From assembly GCA_038501195.1 (NCBI GenBank), contig JBBPUQ010000008.1, positions 290,001-354,000 of the forward strand: a stretch of DNA of 64,000 nucleotides. Reading direction: 5' to 3'. This DNA comes from Nemania diffusa. Taxonomy: Eukaryota; Ascomycota; Sordariomycetes; Xylariales; Xylariaceae. Of this stretch, positions 14,359 to 28,544 are shown piece after piece (positions within the stretch are counted from its first letter, which is position 1; each line of letters opens with the position of its first letter). The translations under genes were made by a program, and so were the position numbers. The notes under the pieces are model-generated. The model had not been told where the DNA came from. It saw nothing but the letters and a program-made list of their open reading frames with translations, and made no database searches.

Positions 14359-17300
14359 TTAATTAATAATTATAAAACATAATTATAAATTAACAAAATA
14401 AAAAAGCAAAGTTTAGCTATAAAGTAGTTTTTATATTAAATTTTTTACTTTTTATATAAAAAATAAATTATTATTTATATTAATTAATAAAAAAAAAATT
14501 AAATTAACTATTAAATAAAAAAACTTAATTATTATAAAGTTAAAAACTTTTTTTATATAATATTTAATAACTTTTATATAAAAATTAACAAAATTATAAA
14601 CTATTTTATATATTTAATTTTTTAACTATTTTATTTATTTATTTACTTTTTTATTTTTATATTTTTTTTTTTTTTTTTATAATTATATTAAAATTTATAA
14701 CAAAATTAGTTATAATAGCTATAGCTACAATAGTTAAAACTAACTACTTTAAATTTTCGAACAAAAAACTATATTTATTTTTATATAAAAATATAGCTAA
14801 AAAAAACAGTATTAATATTTTCAAATAAAAAAGCAAAACTAATTTTAAATATTAAAATATTACTATTAACTTAAACGATTTAATTATTTTAATATAAATA
14901 TTTATATATTTTATATAATATTTAAAAAAATATATACAATTAAAAATTAAAAATAAATAGTTTGTATAAATATTTATAATAAACTTTGAAAATTAAACAA
15001 AACTTATATTTATAAATATTAGTTATATATTTAAATATATATTTGTTATAATAGCTATAAATAATAAAAAAATCAAAATATATAAAAATATATATAATAA
15101 TAAGCTTATATATATATTTAAAAAATTTAGCAATAATAACAACAATAAAAAGTTAAATAATAATATATTTATATAAACAGTTTTAATATTTATATTAACA
15201 AATATATTAAAATTTTTAATTATATAAATAAACTATTTAATATTATAACTAATTGTATTAAAATTAATAATATTAATATATATTTTAATATTTAATACAA
15301 ATAATTAAATATTTAGTTTTTTTATATAAACAAAAATTTAAAAACTTATATTTATTTTTAGAATTTTTATTGCATATTTTATACTTTTATTTATATATAA
15401 AAATCAATTATATAAACTTTTTTTTATTTAAATTATTTATAATAGTTTAATTAAAACAGCTTAATTTATTATATTTATTAAAATATAGCGATTTAATTAA
15501 AACTATAGTAATAAATTATATAATATATTATATAATAAAGCTTAAATTTTTATTTTAATATATTGTTGATTTAAAATTATTAAAAAATAATATTATATAA
15601 TATTTTTTTTTATATTAAAAAAAAAAGCTAAACAATATTATTTTAACTATATTAATTTAATATATAAATAAAACAAAATTTATATAATATTTAATAATTA
15701 CTTTAATATAATAGTTAATTATAATTAATACTAAATTAATTAAATTATTATTACTTTTATATAAATAAAATAAAATAATTTAATAAAAACAATATTTAAA
15801 ATATTAAAAACTATAATTAACAAGTTTTAATTTATATAATATATTTTAAAATTTAACTACTATAAAAAAATATTATTTTATATAATAGTTATATAAATAT
15901 ATTTTAATATATTTAAACTTAAACTTGTTTTAATTAATTAAAAACTTATATATAAAATTTTATTTTTTAATTTATAAATAATATTATAAGTTTTTTTTAA
16001 TTAAAAAATAAACTATTATTATATAATAAATGTTTATTTTATTAATAAATAATACAATATTAAATATTTAAAACAATTATATAATTATAGCTTTAAAAAA
16101 AACTTTTATTAAAAACTATAACAATTATATAATAAAAATAATAGAAATAATAAAAAATATTTTATTTATAAAAAACTTAGTTATTAATTTATTAATTATA
16201 ATTAATAAAAAAAATCAAAAATAAAAAAACAATATTTTGTTATATATAATACTTTAAAATAAAAAGTTTTATTATATAAAAAATATAATATATTTATATT
16301 AAATTATAAAAATAATAAAAACTTTTTATATAATAATAAATTTAATAACAATTTAAATTTTAAAACTAAAAATAAAATAGTTTAATTTTTAATAAATTTA
16401 ATATATTTTTATTATATAATAAAAAAAAATATATATATTTAAAATTAAATATTAATATTAAATAATTTTTATTTAAATAGTTAATATAATATAAAATATT
16501 AAAATATTTTATAAAATATTAATATAGCTAAAATTTTAACTATTAAAAAAACTTAAACTAAAACTTTTATATAAAAAAACTTTTTTATATAAATAAATTA
16601 AACTTTAAATAATATAACAATTTGATTTAATAATATTAAAAATTTTAAAACTATAAATATTATAATAATTTTAATATTAATTAAACTAATTAAATTTTAT
16701 ATTTTAAATATATTAATTTTGTTTTTATTATTATTATAAAATATAAATTAATTATATATTTATTTTAATAATATATAAAATATAATTATATAATAAAATA
16801 ATATAACAGTATTAATTATATAAAAATAAAAACACTTGTTTTTTAATATTAATTAATTAAAAACTATAAATTATTTTATAAAATAAAAGTTTTAAAAATT
16901 ATATTATTAATTTAAATATTTTTATATAAAGAAATTTATAAAATTATTATAAAAAATTAAATATAATAATATTAATGTTTTAATATTTTAAAAAATTAAA
17001 AAGTTTTATTACTATTGTTAATTATATAACTAAGTTTTAAAAAAATTTAAATTTTTATTAAAAAATAAATTTAATTTTAATTATAAAATTATTATTAATA
17101 TTATATAAATTAACAAATAATTAATTTTATATATAATTAATATAAATATTTTATTTTAAACAGTTAAATCTTTAAAATTTTTAAATATATATAATATTTA
17201 AAACATATTATATTAATGTTAAATTTTAATATATTAAAAACTGTTTAATTATATTGTATATAATTTTAGTATAAATTTTTCGTTTAAAAAATTTTGTAAT

Positions 17301-19656
17301 AATATATAACTAATTAAAACTTTATATAAAAAAATATTTGTTAAAACATATTAAATTGTTAAAAAAGTTAAACAAATATATATATTATTTTATTATATAT
17401 TTAATATTTTATACAAAAAAATCAATTATTATATAAATAAAAAAACAATATTATAAATAATTATAAAAGTTTTAAATAATATAGTTAAACTAAATAGTTT
17501 TATATTTATTTTATTAATTTTTAAAACTTATTTTAAAATTAATAATAACTTATTTTTTTTGTTAAAAATTATTCAAAAAGCAAAAGTTATAAAAAAAGCT
17601 ATAAAAATATTAAAAAATATTTATATAAAAGTTAATATTAACTAAACTATATAAATTAAAAATAAACTAGTATTATTATATAAAATACTTTTTTTATTTT
17701 TTTAAAGTAAAATTATAATATAAAAAAAACGAAAAAATTAAATAAAACTATATAAAATTTTTATAATTAAAAATTATAATATTACAATTAATATAATAAA
17801 TAAATTAGCTAAATTATATTATATATAAATTAAATTATATTATTAATAAAAAACTATATTTAATTTATTATATAAAAAAAATAATTTTTTATATAACTTT
17901 TTTTAAATTATTAAATAGTTATAACTTTAATATAAAAATAAATTAAAAAAGTTATTTATATTTATTAATAACTAATACTTTATATTAAAAAAAGTTAATA
18001 ATTATATTTTAATTATATAATTAAAACAAAATAATATAATTATTATATTTAATATATTTTTTAAACAATTAAATATAACTAAAATAAATATATTAATAAT
18101 TTAAAATATATTTTAGTTTATATAATATAATTTAAACTAATATAATTAAATAAGAATTTTTTAAATTAAATTTATATAAAAAATTAAAAACAAAACAATT
18201 AAACTATATAAAAAGTTTAAATTAGTTATATAAAATTATAAAAACAATAATAAAATTTAAATTTTTATATAAATATTAACAATTTAATATATAAATTAAT
18301 AATTTATTATAATTTTAAAACTATTGCTAATTTAAAATTATAGTATATATATAAAACTATAAAATATTTTTTAAATATATATATAATTATATAATAAGTT
18401 AAACTAAAAAATTTATATTTATTTATTAAAAAAACTAAAAAATAAATATTTTATAAATATTATGTTTTAAATTATATAACTATTATATAAATTAATTAAA
18501 TTAAAGTTATATTAATATAAAACTTATTATAAATATTATTATTAAAAATTAAATATAAAAATATTTATATATAATTTATATTTATTATATATTAAAAAAA
18601 AATTTAATAAATTTATAATTATAAAATTTTAAATAAATAATATTTTTAGTATTATATTTAAAAAGTTTTTATATAAAAAAAAAGCTAAGCTATTATTTTG
18701 TATAAAATTAAAAACAAAATTAATATTTAAATATTTTATTAAATTTAACAAAAGCAAAATTTAAATAAATAAATAAAACTTTTTTTTTATTTAATAAAAA
18801 CAAACTAAACAATTATATATTATTAACTTTTATATAAAAAATTATTTTTAATAATATATTGTTTAATAAATTTAAAAAACATATATTATATTAATATATT
18901 AACTAAAAATATTATATAATTTATTAATTATTATATAAATTTAAAAACTATTAAAAAACAATGTTAAAACATTAAATATATAAATATAATAATAAATTAA
19001 TAATATATAGTAAAAACTATATTATATATTTTTAAATTTTAATTATATAAAAATTTTTATTTTTATTAATAAAGCATTTATAAATAATAAAAATTTAAAT
19101 TTTTAAATTAAATTTATAATTATATTAACTAATAAAAGTTATATAAAAAACACTTTTATAATTAAAAGTAATATTGTTTATTAAAATTTAATTAAATATA
19201 AATAAGTTATATATAATATATTAATAAATAAATTATATAATATAGTTTATAAATTTAATTATATTATTATATTTAATATAACTTTTTAAAAAATTATTTA
19301 TATAATAAAATTATTAATTATATTATTAGTTATATATATTAATTTTAAATCTTTGTATAAATATTTAATTAAACTAAAAACTATATAAAAAAAACAACTT
19401 ATAATTAACATTATATTATTTCGAAAAATATACAAAAATTACAAAATTATAAAAATATATTAAATTAATAATAAAAACAATTTAACAAACATTTATATAA
19501 AAAAAACATTTAATTAAATATTAAAAAAACTAGTTAATATAAATAAACTAATTATATAAATAAAAATATATATAAATTAATTAAATAGTAAAAAAAATAA
19601 CAAAAAATTAATTAATATTAAAACTAAAATTATTATATAAAAAAAAAAATCTTTAA

Positions 19657-19964
19657 TATTAAACTAATAATTTAATAAAACTTATATATATATATTAAAT
19701 ATATATAATTAAAATTTAATTTAAAACTTTTATTAAATAACTAAATAAATAAAAAATATAAAAACTTATTAAAATTTATAAAATTTACAAGTTTTATATA
19801 TATATATATATAAATAACTTATATATAACTTTTTTAGTTATATTTTTTTTTATAAAATATATATATAAATTAATATAAAACTTTAAAACTTAAAAACAAA
19901 CTTTAAATTTTATAAATTATTTTAAATTTTTATATATATATATATATAAAAAGTTTTATTAATA
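19657..19964 (+). repeat. 3' LTR of the nested element (308 bp)
   Basis: Same length and orientation as 14051-14358, with the terminal TG and CA changed to TA. The differences between the two LTRs are almost all transitions towards A/T. Confidence 0.87.
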
Positions 19965-22900
19965 AAAAATAAATTATTATTAATTTTAAAATAAGTTTTA
20001 AAAACTAATAAAATAAATATAAAATTATTTAGTTTAATTATATTGTTTAAAATTTTTATAATTATTTATAATATTGTTTTTTTATTTATATAATAATTAA
20101 TTTTTTTATATAAAATATTAAATATATAATAAAATAATATATATATTTGTTTAACTTTTTTAATAGTTTAATATATTTTAATAAATATTTTTTTATATAA
20201 AGTTTTAATTAGTTATATATTATTATAAAATTTTTTAAACAAAAAATTTATATTAAAATTATATATAATATAATTAAATATTTTTTAATATATAAAATTT
20301 AATATTAATATAATATATTTTAAATATTATATATATTTAAAAACTTTAAAAATTTAACTATTTAAAATAAAATATTTGTATTAATTATATATAAAATTAA
20401 TTGTTTATTAATTTATACAATATTAATAATAATTTTATAATTAAAATTATATTTATTTTTTAATAAAAATTTAAATTTTTTTAAAACTTAATTATATAAT
20501 TAATAATAATAACAAAATTTTTTAATTTTTTAAAATATTAAAATATTAATATTATTATATTTAGTTTTTTATAATAATTTTATAAATTTTTTTATATAAA
20601 AATATTTAAATTAATAATATAATTTTTAAAGTTTTTGTTTTATAAAATAATTTATAATTTTTAATTAGTTAATATTAAAAAATAAATATTTTTATTTTTA
20701 TATAATTAATATTATTATATTATTTTATTATATAATTATATTTTATATATTATTAAAATAAATATATAGTTAATTTATATTTTATAATAACAATAAAAAT
20801 AAAATTAATATATTTAAAATATAAAATTTAATTAATTTAATTAATATTAAAATTGTTATAATATTTATAGTTTTAAAACTTTTAATATTATTAAATTAAA
20901 TTATTATATTATTTAAAGTTTAGTTTATTTATATAAAAAAGTTTTTTTATATAAAAATTTTAATTTAATTTTTTTTAATAGTTAAAACTTTAATTATATT
21001 AATATTTTATAAAATATTTTAATATTTTATATTATATTAACTATTTAAATAAAAATTATTTAATATTAATATTTAATTTTAAATATATATATTTTTTTTT
21101 ATTATATAATAAAAATATATTAAATTTATTAAAAATTAAACTGTTTTGTTTTTAGTTTTAAAATTTAAATTATTATTAAATTTATTATTATATAAAAAGT
21201 TTTTATTACTTTTATAATTTAATATAAATATATTATACTTTTTATATAATAAAATTTTTTATTTTAAAATATTATATATAATAAAATATTATTTTTTTAT
21301 TTTCGACTTTTTTTATTAGTTGTAATTAATAAATTAACAACTAAGCTTTTTATAAATAAAACATTTTTTGTTATTTTTATTATTTTTATTATATAATTGC
21401 TATAATTTTTAACAAAATTTTTTTTTAAAGTTATAATTATATAATTATTTTAAATATTTAATATTATATTTTTTATTAACAAAATAAATATTTATTATAT
21501 AATAATAGTTTATTTTTTAATTAAAAAAAACTTATAATATTATTTATAAATTAAAAAATAAAACTTTATATATAAATTTTTAATTAATTAAAACAAATTT
21601 AAATTTAAATATATTAAAATATATTTATATAATTATTATATAAAATAATATTTTTTTATAATAGCTAAATTTTAAAATATATTATAAAAATTAAAACTTA
21701 TTAATTATAGTTTTTAATATTTTAAATATTATTTTTATTAAATTGTTTTGTTTTATTTATATAAAAATAATAATAATTTAATTAATTTAATATTAATTAT
21801 TATTAACTATTATATTAAAATAATTATTAAATATTATATAAATTTTATTTTATTTATATATTAAATTAATATAATTAAAATAATATTATTTAGTTTTTTT
21901 TTTTAATATAAAAAAAAATATTATATAATATTGTTTTTTAATAATTTTAAATTAATAATATATTAAAATAAAAATTTAAACTTTGTTATATAATATATTA
22001 TATAATTTATTATTATAGTTTTAATTAAATTGTTATATTTTAATAAATATAATAAATTAAACTGTTTTAATTAAACTATTATAAATAATTTAAATAAAAA
22101 AAAATTTATATAATTGATTTTTATATATAAATAAAAGTATAAAATATATAATAAAAATTTTAAAAGTAAATATAAGTTTTTAAATTTTTATTTATATAAA
22201 AGAACTAAATATTTAATTATTTATATTAAATATTATATAATATATTAATATTGTTAGTTTTAATATAGCTAGTTATAATATTAAAAGATTTGTTTATATA
22301 ATAAAAAGTTTTAATATATTTACTAATATAAATATTAAAGATAATATTGTTTATATAAATATATTATTGTTTAATTTATTATTATTTTTATTTTTATATT
22401 TTTTAAAAATATAAATAAACTTGTTATTATATATTATATTATATAATTAAATATTTAAATTATATTTAATTATAATATTAAATTTTTATTTAAATATATA
22501 ATTAATATTTATAAATATAAATTTTGTTTATTTATTAAAGTTTATTATAAATATTTATATAAATTATTTGTTTTTAATTTTTAATTATATATAATTATAT
22601 AAATATTATATAAAATATATTGTTAATTTTATAAGTTTTAAAAAAATATTAAAGTTAATAGTTATATTTTAATATTTTAAATCTGTTTTTTTTTTAAAAA
22701 TTTTTATTTAAATATTGTTGTTTTTAGCTATATTTTTATATATAAAGTTATTTTTATTATATAAAGCTACTAAATTGTTGTTTTAAATTTGTTTAGTTGC
22801 TATAGCTATTATTACTATTATTGCTTTTGTTATTAATATTAATATAATTATAAAAAATAAAAAAATAAAAGTTATAAAATAAATAAAATAATTAAAAAAG

Positions 22901-23164
22901 TAAATATATAAAATAATTTATAATTTTATTAAATTTTATATAAAAATTAATTAAACTATTGCAAAAAAAACTTCAACTTTATAATAATTAAGTTTTATTT
23001 ATTTAATAATTAATTTAATACATTTTTAATTAATTAATAAAAATAATAATTTATTTTTTATATAAAAAAAAAAAAAATATAATATAAAAGTTATTTTTAA
23101 TAATAACTAGTTTTTGCTTTTTTATTTTATTAATTTGTAATTATATTTTATAATTATTAATTAA

Positions 23165-23472
23165 TATTAATAGAACTTTTTATATATATATATATAAAAA
23201 GATTTAAAATAATTTATAAAGTTTAAAATTTGTTTTTAAATTTTAAAGTTTTATATTAATTTATATATATATTTTATAAAAAGAAATATAATTAAAAAAA
23301 TTATATATAAGTTATTTATATATATGTGTATATAAGATTTATAAGTTTTGTAAATTTTAATAAGTTTTTGTATTTTTTATTTATTTAATTACTTGATAAA
23401 AGTTCTAGTTTAAGTTTTAGTTGTACACACTTAGTGTATATATATAAGTTTTATTAAGTCATTAGTTTAACA
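23165..23472 (-). repeat. 5' LTR of the older element (308 bp)
   Basis: Reverse complement of the other LTRs. The outer half (about 23330-23472) keeps GC-containing words such as GTTGTACACACTTAGTG, like the 5' LTR of the nested copy. It ends in TTAACA and is followed by the target duplication AATAA. Confidence 0.86.
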
Positions 23473-23549
23473 AATAATAATAAAATATTTAATTTAAATA
23501 TTATATTTATTTAATTTTTAAAATAAATAATATAATAATTTATATAAAT

Positions 23550-23870
23550 TATTAATTATAAATTAAAATTTATATATTTAATTATAATAAAATTTTATAA
23601 TTTTTATTAATTTATAAAAATTATAATTTTTAAAAAAACTTATTTTATAAAATTTATAATAAAAAAACTTTAATTAAATTTTATAATTTTAATTATAATT
23701 TTATTTATAATTTTATATATTTATATAATTTATATAATATATATATATAATTTAAGTTTTTTTTTTTTTTTTTTTTTAAGTTTTTAATTAATAAAATTAT
23801 TTATTTAATTTTTATATTTATTATAATTATAACAGTTATTTTAATAAAAATAAATTTTATTAATAATAAA
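23550..23870 (+). repeat. Second dispersed repeat, copy 2
   Basis: Matches 6870-7170 by eye in the same orientation, including a run of about 20 T near 23757. It lies just outside the target duplication of the older retrotransposon. Confidence 0.45.
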
Positions 23871-23989
23871 ATAAAAATAAATAATAAAAATAAATTAAAA
23901 TTTAAATTAAATAATTTTTTTTTATTAATTTTAACTTAGTTTTTTATTTTATATTATATTTTTAAATTTAATATATAATTTTATTTTAA

Positions 23990-25060
23990 ATAATATATTT
24001 TAATATAGTTTTTTTTAAATTATTAAATAATTATAATTTTAATATAAAAATAAATTAAAAAAGTTTTATTATATTTATTAATAATTATTATTTAAATTAT
24101 ATAATAAAAATAAAATAATATAATTAAATAAAAGTTTTTTAAATTAAATTTATATAAAATATAAATAAAAAAATGTTTAAATTATATAAAACTATAAAAA
24201 TAATAATAAAATTTAAATTTATATATACACTTTAATAATTTATTATAATTTTAAAACTATTATTAATATAAAATTATAAAATATTATTTAATTATATATA
24301 TAATTATATAAAAAATTAAATTAAAAATATTTATATTTATTTATTAAAAATAAATATTTAATAAATATTATATAATTATTATTAAAAATTAAATATAAAA
24401 ATTTTAATATATAATTTATATTTAATATATATTTAAAAAAATAACTTTATAAATTTATAATTAAAACTTTTTAAAAATAATATTTTTAATATTATATTTA
24501 AATTATGTTTATATAAAATTAAAACTAAAATTAATATTTAAATAATTTATTAAATTTATAAAAATAAAATTTATATAAATAAATTAATTTTTTTTATTTA
24601 TAAAAATAATTATTAATAATATATTATTTTTATATATTAATTATTATATAAATTTAACAATTATTAAAAATAATATTAAAAAATTAAATTTATAAATATA
24701 ATAATAAATTAATAATATATAAAACAATTATAATTAATATTTTTAAATTTTAATTAAATAAAAATATAAATTTTTCATTTAAATTTATAATTATATTAAA
24801 TTATAAAAATTATATAAAAAATAATAATATTTATTAAATTTTAATTAAAAATAAATATATTTTTTTAATATATTAATAAATAAAATAATTAATAAATTTA
24901 ATTAATTAATTATATTATTAATTAAATATAAAAAAACAATTTAATATAAATAAATTAATTATTTAAATAAAAATATATATAAATTAATTAATATTAAAAT
25001 TAAAATTAAAGTTTATATATAAAAAAAATTATTAAATAATTAAATAAATAAAAAATAAAA
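23990..25060 (+). repeat. Degenerate 3' internal fragment of the LTR retrotransposon
   Basis: This follows 17890-19760 of the complete element in order but with large deletions, ending in a remnant of the LTR start near 25030-25060. It is strongly A/T and non-coding. Confidence 0.5.
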
Positions 25061-25074
25061 GAAAATATTATATT

Positions 25075-25310
25075 TAAATTATATAATTATTATATAAATA
25101 AATTAATTTAAAATATATTATAGTTTTAATTATAAAATATTAAATATAAATATATTTATATATAATTTAAATTTATTATATATTAAAAAAAACATTAATA
25201 AATTTATTATTATAAATTTTAAATTAATAATATTATATTAAAAAAGCTTTTATATAAATTTAATAATAAATAAATAATATATTAATAATAAAAAAAATTT
25301 AATATATATT
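25075..25310 (+). repeat. Second short 3' internal fragment of the same retrotransposon
   Basis: Aligns with about 18460-18700 of the complete element, so the same part of the element is present twice within 1.3 kb. It is a fragment only. Confidence 0.4.
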
Positions 25311-25677
25311 TATATTATAAAAGCTTTTTATTTTAATAAAATAAAATAATTAATAAAATTTAATAAATATTAAAATTAAAAATATTATTTAAAATCTTTT
25401 TTAAATTAATAATTTAATTTAATTTATATTTTTAAATATATAATTAAAAATTTAATTATATTATTAAATAAATATTAAATAATTTTTATTTTATAATTTA
25501 TAAATTTTATAAATTTTATATAAATAAATATTAATTTAAAATTTAAAGTTAATATATATAAATAAAGTTTTATTAATATTAAAAAGTTTATTTTAAAAAA
25601 TATTTATTATATTTATAAATATTTAATAAATAAATTAATATAATAAAACTTTTATTATAATTTATTATTAATTAAAT

Positions 25678-27704
25678 TATTAATAAAACTTTATATATAT
25701 ATATATATATATATAAAAATTTAAAATAATTTATAAAGTTTAAAGTTTATTTTTAAGTTTTAAAATTTTATATTAATTTATATATATATTTTATAAAAAA
25801 AAAAATATAATTAAAAAAGTTATATAAAATTATTTATATATATATATATATAAAATTTATAAATTTTATAAATTTTAATAAAATTTTATATTTTTTATTT
25901 ATTTAGTTATTTAATAAAAATTTTAATTTTAATTTTAATTATATATATTTAATATATATATATAGATTTTATTAAATTATTAATTTAATATTAAAACTTT
26001 TTTTTTTTATATAATAATTTTAATTTTAATATTAATTAATTTTTTGTTATTTTTTTTATTATTTAATCGATTTATATATATTTTTATTTATATAATTAGT
26101 TTATTTATATTAATTAGTTTTTTTAATATTTAATTAAATATTTTTTTTATATTAATATTTATTAAGTTATTTTTATTATTAATTTAATATATTTTTATAA
26201 TTTTGTAATTTTTATATATTTTTTAAATTAATATAATATTAATTATAAGTTATTTTTTTTATATAATTTTTAATTTAATTAAATATTTATATAAAAATTT
26301 AAAATTAATATATATAATTAATAATATAATTAATAGTTTTATTATATAAATAATTTTTTAAACAGTTATATTAAATATAATAATATAATTAAATTTATTA
26401 ATTATATTATATAACTTATTTATATTTAATTAAATTTTAATAAATAATATTATTTTTAATTATAAAAATATTTTTTATAAAACTTTTATTAGCTAATATA
26501 ATTATAAATTTAATTTAAAAATTTAAATTTTTATTATTTATAAATATTTTATTAATAAAAATAAAAATTTTTATATAATTAAAATTTAAAAATATATAAT
26601 ATAATTTTTAATATATATTAATAATTTATTATTATATTTATATATTTAATATTTTAATGTTATTTTTTAATAGTTTTTAAATTTATATAATAATTAATAA
26701 ATTATATAATATTTTTAATTAATATATTAATATAATATATATATTTTAAATTTATTAAACAATATAATATTAAAAATAGTTTTTTATATAAAAATTAATA
26801 ATATATAATTATTTGATTTATTTTTATTAAATAAAAAAAAAATCTTATTTATTTATTTAAATTTTATTTTTATTAAATTTAATAAAATATTAAAATATTA
26901 ATTTTATTTTTAGTTGTATATAAAATAATAACTTAGTTTTTTTTATATATAAAAATTTTTTAAATATAATATTAAAAATATTATTTATTTAAAGTTTTAT
27001 AATTATAAATTTATTAAATTATTTTTTAATATATAATAAATATAAATTATATATAAATATTTTTATATTTAATTTTTAATAATAATATTTATAATAAATT
27101 TTATATTAATATAATTTTAATTTAATTAATTTATATAATAGTTATATAATTTAAATATAATATTTATTAAATATTAGTTTTTTAGTTTTTTTAATAAATA
27201 AATATAAATTTTATAGTTTAATTTATTATATAATTATATATATATTTAAAAAATATTTTATAACTTTATATATATATATTATAGTTTTAAATTAATAATA
27301 ATTATAAAATTATAATAAATTATTAATTTATATATTAAATTATTAATATTTATATAAAAATTTAAACTTTGTTATTATTTTTATAATTTTATATAATTAA
27401 TTTAAATTTTTTATATAATTTAATTATTATATTTTTAACTTTTTATATAAATTTAATTTAAAGAATTTTTATTTAATTATATTAATTTAAATTATATTAT
27501 ATAAATTAAAATATATTTTAAATTATTAATATATTTATTTTAATTATATTTAATTATTTAAAAAATATATTAAATATAATAATTATATTATTTTATTTTA
27601 ATTATATAATTAAAATATAATTATTAATTTTTTTTAATATAAAATATTAATTATTAATAAATATAAATAACTTTTTTAATTTATTTTTATATTAAAGTTA
27701 TTAT
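25678..27704 (-). mobile_element. Truncated third copy of the LTR retrotransposon
   Basis: 25678-25990 is an LTR in the same orientation as 11639-11946, about 5 bp longer through extra TA units. 25991-27704 matches 11947-13690 almost base for base apart from A/T transitions. The match stops near 27704, so about two thirds of the element is missing. The break coincides with the start of less A/T-rich DNA. Confidence 0.75.
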
Positions 27705-28544
27705 TAAATGAGTTATATATATACAATAATATATATAAGTTATACATAAACAGAATATAAAGCTAGTTGTACTATGTTTATATTAATAATTGAATTTAAA
27801 AGAAGTTTTTTCGTATAGCTGGAGATTTTATTATAAATGAAATTTCTGCTAGCGTACAAAGTGAGTGCCTGCCTATGTAACTATATACCTGTTTGTATAA
27901 CTGTAGTACAAGTACTACAGCGTACAAACTGCAACATACAGTTGTAACTAATACTAATATTTCAACACTAGCTCTTTTTTTTTTTTAGTTATAACTTAGT
28001 GTTATACAAAAGCAAAAAAATAAAAAAAAAAACAAAAAAGCAACATGTTTTATAATAACTTGGTTCTATTGTACAATAAGTTAATTGTTTTGTAGCTATA
28101 TATAAGTAGCATAGTTTGTTTATTTGCTATATTAACTTAGCTTGTATATTATACAACATTTTTAATTAGTTAAAATAGCAAATCGCTGTTTATTAAATTA
28201 TTAGCTATAGTTAATTTATTAAAAATAACTTTTTTATACAGCAATAAAGTCTATAATAAATTATTAATAATTAATTCAGTAAGCTTTATATAATTAATTA
28301 ATTAATAATTATTTGTTGATTTGTTTGTTTAATAAATAACTGTTGTACAAAAAGAAAAAAGTATTAAATATTATATAAAAAAAATAAACAATATTAGTTA
28401 AAGTATTAGTTTGTACAGCATAAAATTTCAAATATAAATATTTAGTTAGTTTTTGTTTGTTTTTGTTTTTTTTTTTTCGTTTTTTTTTTATATATCCGTT
28501 TATTTGTTTTTTTATTTATTTATATATATATATATACAACATAT
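27705..28544. other. Transition strip between A/T-saturated and ordinary DNA
   Basis: Still A/T-rich but with many intact CpA, TpG and GTAC words (for example near 27850-27950), so it is far less mutated than the block to its left. No gene is seen. The last 100 bases are a poly-T and TA-repeat run (about 28460-28538) that abuts G+C-rich sequence at 28545. It may be a remnant of another transposon. Confidence 0.6.

Larger units (their letters stand above)
14051..19964 (+). mobile_element. Complete nested LTR retrotransposon, 5914 bp
   Basis: Direct LTRs of 308 bp lie at 14051-14358 (starting TGTTG, ending AACA) and 19657-19964, with a 5298 bp internal region between. The duplicated target AAAAA is at 14046-14050 and 19965-19969. 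The element lies inside an older inverted copy of itself. A length of 5.9 kb fits a full Ty1- or Ty3-type element, but RIP-type mutation has filled every frame with stops, so gag and pol cannot be read. The 5' LTR keeps more G and C than the 3' LTR. Residual C greatly exceeds G on this strand. Confidence 0.88.
11639..23472 (-). mobile_element. Older LTR retrotransposon, minus strand, split by a nested insertion
   Basis: Two segments, 11639-14050 and 19965-23472, are the reverse complement of the 3' and 5' parts of the element at 14051-19964. They join exactly once that element is removed: sequence before 14050 plus that after 19969 matches the reverse complement of about 17480-17560. Joined length less one 5 bp duplication is 5915 bp, against 5914 bp for the inserted copy. 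LTRs are 308 bp (11639-11946 and 23165-23472), and AATAA flanks both outer ends (11634-11638 and 23473-23477). All coding capacity is destroyed by C-to-T type changes; no protein motif remains, so the superfamily is undetermined. Confidence 0.85.

Noticed and set aside
1..27704. Idea that the A/T block is mitochondrial or organellar DNA
   Set aside because: It is far more A/T-rich than fungal mitochondrial DNA, has no rRNA, tRNA or respiratory genes, and contains nested LTR retrotransposons.
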